64,000 nt of DNA from Lachnospiraceae bacterium (GCA_015057425.1 SVEL01000008.1:45668-109667), one strand, 5' to 3'. Counted from the first letter of the stretch, positions 44,125 through 55,029 are shown. A program made the numbers and translations. Notes: generated from the letters alone by a model not told the origin.

Positions 44125-44550
44125 ATGCAGTTAAATATTGAAGAAATCAAAGAAATAATACCACATCGTCAGCCATTTTTGCTTATCGATGCGGTTGAAG
44201 AAATGGAACCGGGCAAATCATGTGTTGCAAGAAAGTGTGTTACATACAATGAGCCTTTCTTTGCAGGACATTTTCCTGAAAAAGCAGTTATGCCGGGAGT
44301 ACTCATTCTTGAAGCTCTTGCACAGACAGGTGCGGTTGCAGTGCTTTCATTAGATGAATATAAAGGCAAAATCGCATTTTTCGGTGGAATGGATAAGGTT
44401 AAGTTCCGCAGACAGGTAGTTCCGGGTGATGTTTTAAGACTTGAAACAGAGCTTATTAAGAGAAAAGGACCTATAGGAATTGCTAAAGGTGTTGCATATG
44501 TAGGCGACCAGATTGCAGCAGAAGCAGAGCTTACGGTTATTATTAAATAA
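44125..44550 (+). CDS. fabZ: 3-hydroxyacyl-ACP dehydratase
   Basis: A 141-residue hot-dog-fold dehydratase. The catalytic His is in [17 protein letters not shown] and the Glu in [12 protein letters not shown]. It begins [18 protein letters not shown], a typical FabZ start. No fabA or fabM is seen here, so unsaturated chain formation is not explained by this cluster. Confidence 0.97.
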   Translation: MQLNIEEIKEIIPHRQPFLLIDAVEEMEPGKSCVARKCVTYNEPFFAGHFPEKAVMPGVLILEALAQTGAVAVLSLDEYKGKIAFFGGMDKVKFRRQVVPGDVLRLETELIKRKGPIGIAKGVAYVGDQIAAEAELTVIIK

Positions 44551-44593
44551 TATAAGATGTATGTGTTTTTTTACAGCATCAGGAGGCAAAATT

Positions 44594-45937
44594 ATGTTTC
44601 GTAAAATATTAATAGCAAACAGAGGCGAAATTGCGGTTCGTATAATAAGAGCCTGCAAGGAGCTTGGAATAGCAACTGTTGCAGTTTATTCAGAAGCTGA
44701 TAAGGATGCATTACACGTAAAGCTTGCAGATGAAGCAGTATGTATAGGTAAGGCAAAATCAGCAGACAGCTATTTGAATATTGAAAATATTATCAGTGCA
44801 ACTGTACTTACAGGTGCACAGGCAATCCATCCGGGCTTTGGCTTTCTTTCTGAAAACAGTAAATTTGCAAGACTTTGTGAGGATTGTAAGATAAAGTTTA
44901 TCGGTCCGTCAGCAGATGTTATTGACCTTATGGGCAATAAATCAAAAGCAAGAGAGACTATGATTAATGCAGGCGTACCTGTTGTGCCGGGAAGTGACGG
45001 AGATGTGGGAGATGCTGAGGAAGCTTACAAGGTGGCTGAAAAAATAGGATTTCCTGTTATGATTAAGGCGGCAGCCGGTGGCGGCGGCAAAGGTATGAGA
45101 GCAGTATTTGAACCAAAGGATTTCATCAACCTTTTCGATACAGCTAAAAGTGAAGCAAAGGTGTGCTTTGGTGATGACAGAATGTACCTTGAAAAACTTA
45201 TAGCCACGCCGCGTCATATAGAGTTCCAGATTATAGCAGATTCATATAGAAATGTTATTCATCTCGGTGAAAGAGACTGCTCAATCCAACGAAGAAATCA
45301 GAAGGTGCTCGAAGAGTCACCATCACCGATGGTGTCAGAAGAACTTCGTAAGCGAATGGGTAAAGCGGCCGTTAATGCTGCAAAGGCAGTTGGATATGAA
45401 AATGCAGGTACAATCGAATTTCTTTTAGATAAAGACGGCAACTTCTACTTTATGGAAATGAATACACGAATTCAGGTAGAACATCCGGTTACTGAAGCGG
45501 TAACAGGAATGGACCTTGTAAAAGAACAGTTACGTGTAGCTTCAGGTGAGAAACTTTCAATGAGCCAGTCGGAAGTAAAGGTAAGCGGTCACGCTATCGA
45601 ATGTCGTATTAATGCTGAAAATCCTGACTTGGGATTCAGACCTTCACCGGGAACTGTAAGTAAATACATAATACCGGGTGGTCCGGGTGTAAGAATTGAC
45701 TCAGGAGTGTATAGCGGTTATACAATTCCGCCAATATATGATTCTATGATTGCAAAGCTTATTGTTCACGGTAATGACAGAAATGAAGCAATAGCAAGAA
45801 TGAAGAGAGCACTTAGTGAGTTTTCTATAGAAGGCGTAGATACGAATATTTCTTTCCAGAAGAGAATTATGGAAAATGAAAATTATATTGAAGGAAAGTT
45901 TGACACAAGTTTCATACCTAAAGAATTTGGTATGTAG
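44594..45937 (+). CDS. accC: Biotin carboxylase subunit of acetyl-CoA carboxylase
   Basis: A 447-residue ATP-grasp enzyme that carboxylates biotin on AccB. Motifs are KILIANRGEIAVRIIRACKE, HPGFGFLSEN, the glycine-rich AAGGGGKGMR, and EMNTRIQVEHPVTE. The start at 44594 is directly preceded by AGGAGGC; an upstream frame overlapping fabZ by 38 bases is spurious. Length is typical. Confidence 0.97.
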   Translation: MFRKILIANRGEIAVRIIRACKELGIATVAVYSEADKDALHVKLADEAVCIGKAKSADSYLNIENIISATVLTGAQAIHPGFGFLSENSKFARLCEDCKIKFIGPSADVIDLMGNKSKARETMINAGVPVVPGSDGDVGDAEEAYKVAEKIGFPVMIKAAAGGGGKGMRAVFEPKDFINLFDTAKSEAKVCFGDDRMYLEKLIATPRHIEFQIIADSYRNVIHLGERDCSIQRRNQKVLEESPSPMVSEELRKRMGKAAVNAAKAVGYENAGTIEFLLDKDGNFYFMEMNTRIQVEHPVTEAVTGMDLVKEQLRVASGEKLSMSQSEVKVSGHAIECRINAENPDLGFRPSPGTVSKYIIPGGPGVRIDSGVYSGYTIPPIYDSMIAKLIVHGNDRNEAIARMKRALSEFSIEGVDTNISFQKRIMENENYIEGKFDTSFIPKEFGM

Positions 45938-45961
45938 TAGAGGTCGAATGAAAGGAAATAT

Positions 45962-47773
45962 ATGGGAAATCTGTTTTCAAGAAAAAAATATCTTAAAATC
46001 GGATTGATTAATAAGCAATATGAAGGTAAGGATATTTTAAGTGTTGATGATGAAAAGATAACAAAAGAAGACATTAAGAATGCCAAAAATCGTCAACCTA
46101 ACGTTCCTAAAGGACTTGTTGTTAAGTGTACCACATGCGGAGCAGTGTTATATTCAAAAGAGCTTAAAGAAAAGCATATGATATGTGGAGAATGTGGTGC
46201 ATATTTCAGAATGTCTGTAGCAGACAGAATAGAAATGCTTGCAGATGAAGGTTCCTTTGAGGAAATAAATGAAGATGCAACTGCCGGTAATCCTATTGAT
46301 TATCCTGAATATCAAGATAAAATACTCATACAACAACAAAAATCAGGATATAAAGATGCTGTAATTACCGGCAGATGTACAATAAATGGTCAGGCGGTCT
46401 ACCTTTGCGTGATGAATGCTGAATTTATGATGGCAAGTATGGGTCAGGTAGTCGGTGAAAAGATTACATATGTTTTTGAAAAAGCAACAGCAGAAAAATT
46501 GCCGGTTGTAATATTTACGGCATCAGGCGGTGCAAGAATGCAGGAGGGAATATTCTCTCTTATGCAGATGGCAAAGGTTAGTGCGGCAGCAGCCCGTCAT
46601 AGTAAAGCGGGATTGCTTTATATTACGGTGCTTACACATCCTACGACAGGTGGAGTAACAGCAAGCTTTGCCATGGAAGGGGATATAATTTTAGCAGAAC
46701 CTAAAGCCTTAGTCGGGTTTGCAGGACCGAGAGTTATAGAGCAGACTATCAGACAGAAATTGCCTGAAGGTTTCCAGACATCGGAGTTTTTGGTAGACCA
46801 TGGTTTTGTAGATGCCATAGTTGAAAGAAAAGATCAAAAGGAAGTAATAGGCAAGATACTTAAAATGCACGAGCAGAATAAGGACGATGTGCCTTATCCG
46901 GTAAAGGCATTTGGCCAGATGTTTAAAAATATGGCAGAAAATATGTCTGATAAGCCTAAAGAACACGAAAAACTTAAGTCTGTAAACCGCACAATGACTA
47001 TATGGGAAAAGGTTCAGATGGCCCGTTCTCAGGAAAGACCTACAGGACTTGATTATATCAACATAATGTTTGATGACTTTATGGAATTTCATGGTGACAG
47101 ACATTTTGGTGATGACAGTGCCATTGTCGGCGGTGTTGCATTCTTTAACGGAAAGCCGGTTACTGTAATTGCAGAACAGAAGGGCAGAAATACTGCTGAA
47201 AATGTAATGCGTAACTTTGGTATGCCAAATCCTGAAGGATACAGAAAGGCTTTAAGGCTGATGCATCAGGCAGAGAAGTTTAACAGGCCGATTATCTGTT
47301 TTATAGATACACCGGGTGCATATCCGGGACTTGGAGCAGAAGAGAGAGGTCAGGGTGAGGCTATAGCGAGAAATCTTATGGAAATGGCTATGCTTAAGGT
47401 TCCTGTGATTTCATTTGTCATAGGTGAAGGCGGAAGTGGCGGTGCACTTGCGTTAGGTGTTGCTGACAAGGTGTATATGCTTGAGAATTCCATCTATTCA
47501 ATACTTTCACCGGAAGGCTTTGCATCTATTCTCTGGAAAGACAGTTCAAGAGCTAAGGAAGCTGCAGAAATTATGAAGCTTACAGCTGAGGATTTATTAG
47601 AATTTAAGGTGATAGATGATATTGTCTACGAGCCAAAGGGCGGAGCGGCAGCAGATATCGGTGTTGTTGCCGGGGCAATGTCTGAAATGATTACAAGAGA
47701 CCTTGAAAACCTGTCAATATATGACGGCAATACTCTTATTGACAAGAGATATGAGAGATTCAGAAAATTTTAG
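45962..47773 (+). CDS. accDA: Fused acetyl-CoA carboxylase carboxyltransferase, AccD-AccA
   Basis: A 603-residue single chain joining both carboxyltransferase subunits, which transfer CO2 from carboxybiotin to acetyl-CoA. Residues 1-300 are AccD: a four-Cys zinc ribbon (CTTCG...CGECGAYF), [23 protein letters not shown], and [13 protein letters not shown]. Residues 330-603 are Acc[44 protein letters not shown], and [13 protein letters not shown] charged linker joins them near residue 310. The order is beta-then-alpha without a stop. It is the last gene of the fatty-acid operon. Confidence 0.96.
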   Translation: MGNLFSRKKYLKIGLINKQYEGKDILSVDDEKITKEDIKNAKNRQPNVPKGLVVKCTTCGAVLYSKELKEKHMICGECGAYFRMSVADRIEMLADEGSFEEINEDATAGNPIDYPEYQDKILIQQQKSGYKDAVITGRCTINGQAVYLCVMNAEFMMASMGQVVGEKITYVFEKATAEKLPVVIFTASGGARMQEGIFSLMQMAKVSAAAARHSKAGLLYITVLTHPTTGGVTASFAMEGDIILAEPKALVGFAGPRVIEQTIRQKLPEGFQTSEFLVDHGFVDAIVERKDQKEVIGKILKMHEQNKDDVPYPVKAFGQMFKNMAENMSDKPKEHEKLKSVNRTMTIWEKVQMARSQERPTGLDYINIMFDDFMEFHGDRHFGDDSAIVGGVAFFNGKPVTVIAEQKGRNTAENVMRNFGMPNPEGYRKALRLMHQAEKFNRPIICFIDTPGAYPGLGAEERGQGEAIARNLMEMAMLKVPVISFVIGEGGSGGALALGVADKVYMLENSIYSILSPEGFASILWKDSSRAKEAAEIMKLTAEDLLEFKVIDDIVYEPKGGAAADIGVVAGAMSEMITRDLENLSIYDGNTLIDKRYERFRKF

Positions 47774-47805
47774 ATAAACAGGCAAACGGCCTGAATTACT
47801 CCTTC

Positions 47806-47838
47806 AATCTACCGGGAATAGTTCCGGTAGATTTTTTT
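47806..47838 (+). terminator. Terminator of the fatty-acid operon
   Basis: AATCTACCGG pairs with CCGGTAGATT, followed by six or seven T. The DNA from here to the deoD start (about 90 bases) is AT-rich and contains a possible -10 TACAAT at 47902. Confidence 0.88.
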
Positions 47839-47931
47839 ACGGAAAAATCTTGTATAAAAAAGGAAAAAATCGTTTTTTTACGAATAATAATATTGTTAGT
47901 GTACAATTTTAATACGGAAAGAGGTGTTTTT

Positions 47932-48639
47932 ATGTCTACTCCACATAATGAAGCAAAAACAGGTGATATTGCAAAGACGGTTCTTATGCCGGGTGATCCT
48001 TTGAGAGCAAAGTTTATAGCCGAAACATTTTTAGAAAACCCTGTTCTGTTCAATGATGTAAGAAATATGTTCGGATATACGGGAACATATAAAGGCAAAC
48101 AGGTTTCTGTAATGGGTTCGGGAATGGGTATGCCGTCTATAGGAATATATTCATATGAATTGTATAATGTATATGGTGTTGAAAATATTATAAGAATAGG
48201 CTCAGCCGGTTCTTACAGTGAAAAAGCAAAGGTATATGATGTAGTGCTTGCCACAAGCGCTTATTCAGAATCATCATATGCAAAGGTACAGTGTGGATAT
48301 GACAAAGACATTATATATCCGTCGGAAGAATTAAATGAAAAGCTTGAAAAGGCAGCAGAAGAACTTGGAATTCCTGTTATAAAAGGCGGAGTTCATTCAT
48401 CTGATGTATTTTACAGAGAAGGAAGCATTGATTATATTAATGATTTGAGAGATAATAAGGGATGTCTGGTTGTTGAAATGGAAAGCTTCGCTTTATTTAA
48501 TAATGCAAGAGTTCTTGGAAAGCAGGCAGCATGTCTTCTTACTGTGTCGGATTCTTTTGTTTCAAGTGAAGTTACTACTGCGGAAGAACGACAGACATCA
48601 TTTACAAATATGATGAAAATAGCCTTGGAAGCTGTATAA
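47932..48639 (+). CDS. deoD: Purine nucleoside phosphorylase, DeoD type
   Basis: A 235-residue trimeric/hexameric phosphorylase that splits purine nucleosides to base and ribose-1-phosphate. Motifs are VLMPGDPLRAKFIAETFL, GSGMGMPSIGIYSYEL, RIGSAGSY, the base-binding VVEMESFALF, and TVSDSF. The start is at MSTPHNEAK; 13 codons of open frame upstream lack a site. It is followed 24 bases later by dgt, so it may share a transcript with nucleotide-pool genes. Confidence 0.96.
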   Translation: MSTPHNEAKTGDIAKTVLMPGDPLRAKFIAETFLENPVLFNDVRNMFGYTGTYKGKQVSVMGSGMGMPSIGIYSYELYNVYGVENIIRIGSAGSYSEKAKVYDVVLATSAYSESSYAKVQCGYDKDIIYPSEELNEKLEKAAEELGIPVIKGGVHSSDVFYREGSIDYINDLRDNKGCLVVEMESFALFNNARVLGKQAACLLTVSDSFVSSEVTTAEERQTSFTNMMKIALEAV

Positions 48640-48663
48640 GGTGTTCTATATACGGAGGTTTAT

Positions 48664-49671
48664 ATGACTATCAGAGAAACTTTAGAAGAACGTGAATATG
48701 TCTACCTTAGTCCTTTTGCGTCCCACAGCAGGGAAACTCTCGGAAGAGACCATGAGGAAGAACCATGTAATATGCGTACTGATTATCAGCGTGACAGAGA
48801 CAGGATATTGCATTGCAAAACATTCAGAAGACTTAAGCATAAGACACAGGTATTTCTTGCACCTGAAGGAGACCATTACAGAACGCGACTTACACATACT
48901 CTTGAAGTTGCACAGATAGCAAGAAGCATATCAAAGGCGTTAGGATTAAACGAGGATTTGACTGAGGCAATTGCCCTTGGCCATGATCTTGGTCATACAC
49001 CTTTCGGACATGCAGGTGAACGTGCACTCAATGAAGTTTGTTCCTTTGGATTCAGACATTATGAGCAAAGCGTAAGAGTTGTAGAAATTCTTGAAAATAA
49101 AGGTAGAGGCCTCAATCTTACAAAAGAAGTAAGAAATGGTATATACAATCACAGAACAAGCGGTTCACCGTCTACTCTTGAAGGTAAGGTTGTAAGATTT
49201 TCCGATAAAATAGCTTATATTAACCATGATATAGATGATGCAATCAGAGCGAGAATTATGTCAGAAAGTGACATTCCGAAAGAATACTCAGATATTTTGG
49301 GAAGCAGTACAAAGGTAAGACTTGATACACTTATAAAGGACATTGTTATAAACAGTATGGATAAGCCTGATATTATAATGTCCGATGAAGTTCAAAAGGC
49401 AATGGGTAGTCTTAGAGAGTTTATGTTTGAAAGAGTATACAGAAACCCTATTGCAAAGGGGGAAGAGATAAAGGCAGACTCTATGCTTAAGTACCTGTTT
49501 GATTACTATATGAAGCATATGGACAAGCTTCCTGATGAGTATATTTATCTTTTAAATGAGCAAAATGAACAGGCAGAGAAAGTTATCTGCGATTACATAT
49601 CAGGTATGAGTGACCAGTATTCAGTTGCCAAATTTGAAGAAATATTCGTTCCGGGATTCTGGAAACAATAA
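48664..49671 (+). CDS. dgt: Deoxyguanosinetriphosphate triphosphohydrolase-like HD protein
   Basis: A 335-residue HD-domain enzyme. The metal-binding residues are in RLTHTLEVAQIARSI and AIALGHDLGHTPFGHAGE, and RDRDRILHCKTFRRLKHKTQVF precedes them. Members of this short clade hydrolyse dNTPs to nucleosides plus triphosphate, affecting DNA precursor pools. It lies just ahead of dnaG, the arrangement common in clostridia. It starts at ATG after an ACGGAGG site. Confidence 0.9.
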   Translation: MTIRETLEEREYVYLSPFASHSRETLGRDHEEEPCNMRTDYQRDRDRILHCKTFRRLKHKTQVFLAPEGDHYRTRLTHTLEVAQIARSISKALGLNEDLTEAIALGHDLGHTPFGHAGERALNEVCSFGFRHYEQSVRVVEILENKGRGLNLTKEVRNGIYNHRTSGSPSTLEGKVVRFSDKIAYINHDIDDAIRARIMSESDIPKEYSDILGSSTKVRLDTLIKDIVINSMDKPDIIMSDEVQKAMGSLREFMFERVYRNPIAKGEEIKADSMLKYLFDYYMKHMDKLPDEYIYLLNEQNEQAEKVICDYISGMSDQYSVAKFEEIFVPGFWKQ

Positions 49672-49685
49672 ATGGAGATAAAAAA

Positions 49686-51440
49686 ATGTATTATTCAGAT
49701 GAGATAATAGAAGAAGTAAGACTTAGAAATGACATAGTAGATGTGATTTCAGGATATGTTAAGCTTCAGAAAAAAGGAAGCACTTATTTTGGATTATGTC
49801 CTTTTCATCATGAGAAGTCACCGTCATTTTCCGTAACACCGTCTAAGCAGATGTATTATTGCTTCGGATGCGGCGAAGGAGGAAATGTATTTTCTTTTAT
49901 TATGAAATATGAGAACTATTCTTTTACGGAAGCATTACAGTTTCTTGCCAACAGAGCGGGCATTGAACTTCCGAAAGGGGAAATGTCTCAGGAAGAAAAG
50001 AGAAAAAGCGACCTTAAGAACAGCCTTCTTGAAGTAAACAAAGAAACTGCAAAATATTTTGTATATTGTTTGCGAAATGAGACAGGTCAAAGGGCTCTGG
50101 AATATTTTAAGAAGAGAGAATTAAGTGAAGATACCATCAAAAAGTTCGGATTGGGATATTGCCCTAAGCAGAGTAATGAACTTTATGCATATCTTAAGTC
50201 CAAGGGCTTTGAAGACGATGTGTTAAAAGAGTCGGGAATATTTACGTATAGTGAACGTGGTGTATTTTGTAAGTTCTTTAACAGGGCAATGTTCCCGATT
50301 ATGGATATCAATAACAGGGTTATTGGTTTCGGCGGAAGAGTAATGGGGGAAGGTGAGCCTAAGTATTTGAATTCTCCTGAAACCATACTTTTTGATAAGA
50401 GCCGCAATCTGTACGGTATGAATTATGCAAGAACATCCAAGAAGCCGTATATGCTTCTTTGCGAAGGATATATGGATGTAATAGCTTTGCAACAGGCTGG
50501 ATTTGTTAACGCAGTTGCATCTCTTGGAACTGCATTTACCGGAAGACAATCAACTCTTATAAAGAGATATGTTGATGAAGTATACATCACTTACGATAGT
50601 GACGGGGCAGGAAGAAAAGCAGCACTCAGGGCAATTCCGATACTCAGACAGGCAGATTTGAAGGTAAAGGTAGTTAACTTAAAGCCTTATAAGGACCCGG
50701 ATGAATTTATCAAAGCCTTAGATAATGAAGAGTATGAAAAGCGTATAGAAAATGCCAGAAACGGATTTCTTTTTATGGTTGATTCTATGGCTACAGAGAG
50801 AAATCTTTCAGATCCGGATGATAAGTCAAGATTCTGTAATGATGTTGTAGACAGACTTCTTGAGATTGAAAATGATTTGGAAAGAAATGTATATATGGAA
50901 ACGGTTTCGTCAGAATATAAGATACCTATGGATTTGTTAAAGAAAGCTATCGGCAATAAATCCCTAGAGGTAGAAGGTAAGACGGTACCTGTAAAGCCAC
51001 AGCCGACTGTGAGAAAAAGCGAACAGAAGGAAGACAGAACGAAACAGGCGCAGAAGATACTTATTACCTGGTTGGTTGAAAATCCGTCTCTCTACGGAAA
51101 GATATCGGGTATTATATCAAGAGAGGATTTTATTGATGATTTGTGCAGGCAGGTTGTAGAATTGTTATTTGAACAGTTTGAAAAAGGAACACTTAATCCT
51201 GCAATGATTATAAATCATTTTGAAAGTGAAGATGAACATAAAGAAGTGGCATCATTGTTTAACAGATCGTTAAGAGATGATATAACCACACCTGAAGTAG
51301 AACGAGCTATTACAGAAACTGTAAGAACAGTTAAACAAAATAGCCTTGAATATAAAAGAACAAATGCGAAAACTATAGAAGAGAGACAGGACATTCTTAT
51401 GGAAATGGCCAAGTTGAAGCGTTTTCAGCTACACTTATAA
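49686..51440 (+). CDS. dnaG: DNA primase
   Basis: A 584-residue primase that makes RNA primers at the replication fork. The zinc-binding domain (about 38-65) reads CPFHHEKSPSFSV...YYCFGCGEGGN. The TOPRIM core follows with LLCEGYMDVIALQQAG, TAFTGRQ, and YDSDGAGRKAALRAIP. The C-terminal part from about 420 is the helicase-binding domain. It lies between dgt and rpoD; the rpsU gene found at this place in many bacteria is absent. Confidence 0.97.
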   Translation: MYYSDEIIEEVRLRNDIVDVISGYVKLQKKGSTYFGLCPFHHEKSPSFSVTPSKQMYYCFGCGEGGNVFSFIMKYENYSFTEALQFLANRAGIELPKGEMSQEEKRKSDLKNSLLEVNKETAKYFVYCLRNETGQRALEYFKKRELSEDTIKKFGLGYCPKQSNELYAYLKSKGFEDDVLKESGIFTYSERGVFCKFFNRAMFPIMDINNRVIGFGGRVMGEGEPKYLNSPETILFDKSRNLYGMNYARTSKKPYMLLCEGYMDVIALQQAGFVNAVASLGTAFTGRQSTLIKRYVDEVYITYDSDGAGRKAALRAIPILRQADLKVKVVNLKPYKDPDEFIKALDNEEYEKRIENARNGFLFMVDSMATERNLSDPDDKSRFCNDVVDRLLEIENDLERNVYMETVSSEYKIPMDLLKKAIGNKSLEVEGKTVPVKPQPTVRKSEQKEDRTKQAQKILITWLVENPSLYGKISGIISREDFIDDLCRQVVELLFEQFEKGTLNPAMIINHFESEDEHKEVASLFNRSLRDDITTPEVERAITETVRTVKQNSLEYKRTNAKTIEERQDILMEMAKLKRFQLHL

Positions 51441-51479
51441 TTTAGTATGCAAATAATAAACGTTGCGGAGGGTATTACA

Positions 51480-52610
51480 ATGGAACAAAACACAGTAACT
51501 TTTGATGAAAAGCTTAATAATCTTATAAAGGATGCCAAGAAGAAGAAAAATGTCGTAGAATATGATGATATAGCAGGGTATTTTGGTGATACTGTATTGG
51601 ATGCGGAAATGTATGAAAAGATTTTTGAATCACTTGAAGCTGCCAAGATAGATATTATCAGAATGACAGATGATGACAGTACAGATGACGGACTTCTTTT
51701 GCCGGATGATGACATTATCGATTTGGATGACATCGAAGATATCGATATGGCAAGCATTGACCTGTCAGCACCGGAAGGTGTGGATATTGATGATCCTGTA
51801 AGAATGTATCTTAAGGAAATCGGTAAAGTGCCGCTTCTTTCATCAGAAGAAGAAATTGAATTGGCTAAACGTATAGAAGAAGGCGACGAAGAAGCGAAGA
51901 AAAAACTTGCAGAAGCAAACCTTAGACTTGTTGTAAGTATAGCGAAGAAATATGTTGGCAGAGGAATGCTTTTCCTTGATTTAATACAGGAAGGTAACCT
52001 TGGTCTTATTAAAGCTGTGGAAAAGTTCGATTACAGAAAAGGCTTTAAGTTCAGTACTTATGCAACATGGTGGATAAGACAGGCAATAACGAGAGCCATA
52101 GCAGATCAGGCAAGAACTATAAGAATTCCGGTGCATATGGTAGAAACAATTAACAAGCTTATAAGAGTTTCACGTCAGCTTTTACAGGAACTCGGAAGAG
52201 AACCGTCTCAGGAAGAAATAGCACAGAGAATGGAAGTTTCAATTGAAAAGGTTGCTGAGATTATGAAGATATCACAGGAACCGGTTTCTTTAGAAACACC
52301 TATAGGTGAAGAGGATGACAGTCATCTGGGAGATTTTCTTCCTGATGAAACTACGGCAACACCTGCTGATGCAGCAGCATATACATTGTTAAGAGAGCAG
52401 ATTAAAGAAGTACTCGGTACACTTCCTGACAGAGAACAGAAAGTTCTTAAGTTAAGATTCGGTTTGGAAGATGGCCGTCCGAGAACTCTGGAAGAAGTGG
52501 GAAAAGAATTTAAGGTTACAAGAGAAAGAATACGTCAGATAGAAGCGAAAGCACTTAGAAAACTCAGACATCCGAGCAGAAGTAAGAAGCTTAAGGATTA
52601 TCTTGAGTAA
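51480..52610 (+). CDS. rpoD: Primary sigma factor
   Basis: A 376-residue housekeeping sigma-70. Region 1.1 is acidic (residues 1-100). Region 1.2 reads [21 protein letters not shown], and regions 2.3-2.4 [20 protein letters not shown]. Region 3 follows, then region 4.2 with the helix-turn-helix [20 protein letters not shown]. The start follows GCGGAGGG. It forms with dnaG the core of the macromolecular-synthesis operon. Confidence 0.97.
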   Translation: MEQNTVTFDEKLNNLIKDAKKKKNVVEYDDIAGYFGDTVLDAEMYEKIFESLEAAKIDIIRMTDDDSTDDGLLLPDDDIIDLDDIEDIDMASIDLSAPEGVDIDDPVRMYLKEIGKVPLLSSEEEIELAKRIEEGDEEAKKKLAEANLRLVVSIAKKYVGRGMLFLDLIQEGNLGLIKAVEKFDYRKGFKFSTYATWWIRQAITRAIADQARTIRIPVHMVETINKLIRVSRQLLQELGREPSQEEIAQRMEVSIEKVAEIMKISQEPVSLETPIGEEDDSHLGDFLPDETTATPADAAAYTLLREQIKEVLGTLPDREQKVLKLRFGLEDGRPRTLEEVGKEFKVTRERIRQIEAKALRKLRHPSRSKKLKDYLE

Positions 52611-52634
52611 AAGAAAGGATAACAGGTAGATAAT

Positions 52635-53342
52635 ATGCAATTGTCGGAAAGACTTACGGCAGTAGCAGGCTTTGTTACGGAAGGAAACAGACTTGCAGAT
52701 ATAGGAACAGACCATGGATATGTACCCATTTATCTTGTGGAACAGGGAAAAATACCTTCTGCAATAGCTATGGATATTAATAAAGGTCCCTTAGAAAGAG
52801 CCAAAGAGCATATAAAGGAATATAATTTTACAGATAAGATACAGGTAAGATTGTCAGACGGTTTGGAAAAACTTGAAGCAGGAGAGGCAGATACCGTGCT
52901 TATTGCCGGTATGGGCGGAAATCTTATCGTAAGAATTTTACAAAATGGCAGTAAGGCATTGCAAAACATAAAGGAATTGGTACTGTCGCCACATTCTGAA
53001 ATTGATATTGTCAGAGAATATTTATGTCAGAATAAATACGAAATAGTCGAAGAAAATATGGTATATGACAGTGGGAAATACTATACTGTAATAAAAGCAA
53101 TACCTTGCGAAAAAGAAGTTGTGTATATGCCGGAAGAACTTGAATACGGAAGATATATGAAGTATGGTGACCATAAAGTTTTTTCTGATTATGTAGATTA
53201 TGAAAACAGGAAATTAAAGGAACTGATTGATAATCTTTCAAAGCAAAGTTCCGAAAATGCTAAAGAACGAATTGTACAATTAGAATATAACTTTAAACTT
53301 AATGAAAAAGTGCGTGAAGGGAATGGTGCAAATGTCAGATAA
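52635..53342 (+). CDS. trmK: tRNA (adenine-22-N1)-methyltransferase
   Basis: A 235-residue SAM-dependent enzyme methylating A22 in tRNA-Leu, tRNA-Ser and others. The start MQLSERLTAVAGFV and the SAM site LADIGTDHGYVPIYL are diagnostic, as is the VLIAGMGGNLIVRIL motif. The C-terminus is a coiled coil. It usually follows rpoD in Firmicutes. It ends 11 bases inside the next gene. Confidence 0.92.
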   Translation: MQLSERLTAVAGFVTEGNRLADIGTDHGYVPIYLVEQGKIPSAIAMDINKGPLERAKEHIKEYNFTDKIQVRLSDGLEKLEAGEADTVLIAGMGGNLIVRILQNGSKALQNIKELVLSPHSEIDIVREYLCQNKYEIVEENMVYDSGKYYTVIKAIPCEKEVVYMPEELEYGRYMKYGDHKVFSDYVDYENRKLKELIDNLSKQSSENAKERIVQLEYNFKLNEKVREGNGANVR

Positions 53343-54996
53343 AATAAGCATTATTGTAGGGGATATTACAAGAGAATATGATGCAGGCGTGACAATTAAA
53401 GATGTGGCTGCAGATTTTGCTGATTTGTATGAAGATGAAATTATATTAGGTGAAATGAACGGAAAGCTTTGTGAGCTTGGAACAGGTATTTCTGAAAGCT
53501 GTAAGCTTACATTTCTTACTACAGGAACCTCAGATGGAATTTTATGCTATAAAAGAACAGCAACGTTAGTTATGCTTAAAGCATTTTATGATGTTCTCGG
53601 AACTAAAAATATCGACAAAATAAATGTACAGTTTTCTTTGAGTAAAGGATATTACTGTGATTTTAAAGGCAATGCCGAACTTAACGAAGAGCTTCTTCTT
53701 AAAGTTAAAGCACGTATGACAGAACTTGCAGAAGAAAAGATTCCCATCAAGAAACGTACGCTTAAAACAGCAAAAGCAATTGAAAAGTTTCATAGGCATC
53801 ATATGTATGATAAGGAGCTTTTGTTTAAGTATAGAAGAAGCTCAACTGTAAATATCTATAGTCTTGCAGGTTTTGAAGATTATTTCTATGGATATATGGC
53901 TCCGGATACATCATATGTTAAGTATTTTGAATTATATCTTTACGATGAAGGATTTGTTCTTCAAATGCCGGGAAAGGATGCACCTAAGATAGTTCCACCA
54001 TTTGAACCGCAGCACAAGATATATAAGATACTCAAAGAAAATACAAAATGGAATGATATGCTTGCCGTTAGAAATATTGGTGAGTTAAATGAACATATTT
54101 CAAAAGGAAATATCAACGAGCTTATGCTTGTACAGGAAGCTCTTCAGGAAAAGAAAATAGCTGATATAGCTGAAAAAATCGCCACAAGAGGTAATGTTAA
54201 GTTTGTTATGATAGCAGGACCGTCATCTTCAGGTAAGACTACGTTTTCTCACAGATTATCGGTACAGCTTCGCGCTCACGGACTTAAACCGCATCCAATT
54301 GCAGTTGATGATTACTTTGTAGAAAGAGAGAAGTCACCAAGAGATGAAAACGGAGATTATAATTTTGAAGTTTTAGAAGCTCTTGATGTTGAACTTTTCA
54401 ATAAAGATATGTTAGCTCTTTCAAAAGGTGAAAGAGTTGAACTTCCGCATTATAACTTTATAACAGGTAAGAGAGAATATAAGGGTAATTTCCTTAAGCT
54501 TGAAGAGGATGAAATTCTTGTAATAGAAGGAATACACTGTCTCAATGACAGACTTTCACATTCTCTTGATAAGGAAAGCAAGTTTAAGATTTATATAAGT
54601 GCACTTACAACTCTTAACATTGATGAACATAACAGAATTCCTACTACAGACGGAAGACTTCTCAGAAGAATGGTAAGAGATGCAAGAACGAGAGGTGCAG
54701 ATGCAAAAGATACGATTGCCCGTTGGCAGTCGGTAAGAAGGGGAGAAGAAAATCATATTTTCCCATTCCAGGAAGAGGCAGATGCTATATTTAATTCTGC
54801 TCTTATATATGAACTGGCGGTACTTAAGCAGTATGCAGAACCGTTATTATTCAGTATTCCTAAAGATTGTGCCGAATATAATGAGGCAAAGAGATTGTTA
54901 AAATTTCTTGATTATTTCCTCGGAATCAATACGGAAGATATACCTAAAAATTCCCTTGTAAGAGAATTTGTTGGTGGAAGTTGCTTTAAAGTATAG
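53332..54996 (+). CDS. Nucleoside (uridine) kinase with TGS and ThrRS-like N-terminal domains
   Basis: A 554-residue three-domain protein. Residues 1-65 are TGS-like (IIVGDITREYDAGVTIKDVA). About 66-200 resembles the second additional domain of ThrRS. The C-terminal half is a P-loop kinase of the uridine kinase/phosphoribulokinase family with IAGPSSSGKTTFSHRL near residue 297, DDYFVERE, PHYNFITGKREY, and VIEGIHCLNDRLS. The kinase substrate is probably a nucleoside, but the role of the tRNA-synthetase-like part is unknown. The start is at 53332, about ten bases after GAAGGG, and overlaps trmK. The architecture is widespread in Clostridia. Confidence 0.88.
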   Translation: MSDKISIIVGDITREYDAGVTIKDVAADFADLYEDEIILGEMNGKLCELGTGISESCKLTFLTTGTSDGILCYKRTATLVMLKAFYDVLGTKNIDKINVQFSLSKGYYCDFKGNAELNEELLLKVKARMTELAEEKIPIKKRTLKTAKAIEKFHRHHMYDKELLFKYRRSSTVNIYSLAGFEDYFYGYMAPDTSYVKYFELYLYDEGFVLQMPGKDAPKIVPPFEPQHKIYKILKENTKWNDMLAVRNIGELNEHISKGNINELMLVQEALQEKKIADIAEKIATRGNVKFVMIAGPSSSGKTTFSHRLSVQLRAHGLKPHPIAVDDYFVEREKSPRDENGDYNFEVLEALDVELFNKDMLALSKGERVELPHYNFITGKREYKGNFLKLEEDEILVIEGIHCLNDRLSHSLDKESKFKIYISALTTLNIDEHNRIPTTDGRLLRRMVRDARTRGADAKDTIARWQSVRRGEENHIFPFQEEADAIFNSALIYELAVLKQYAEPLLFSIPKDCAEYNEAKRLLKFLDYFLGINTEDIPKNSLVREFVGGSCFKV

Positions 54997-55029
54997 CAAA
55001 ATTTAATAATAATTTGTAAATTTTGCTTG

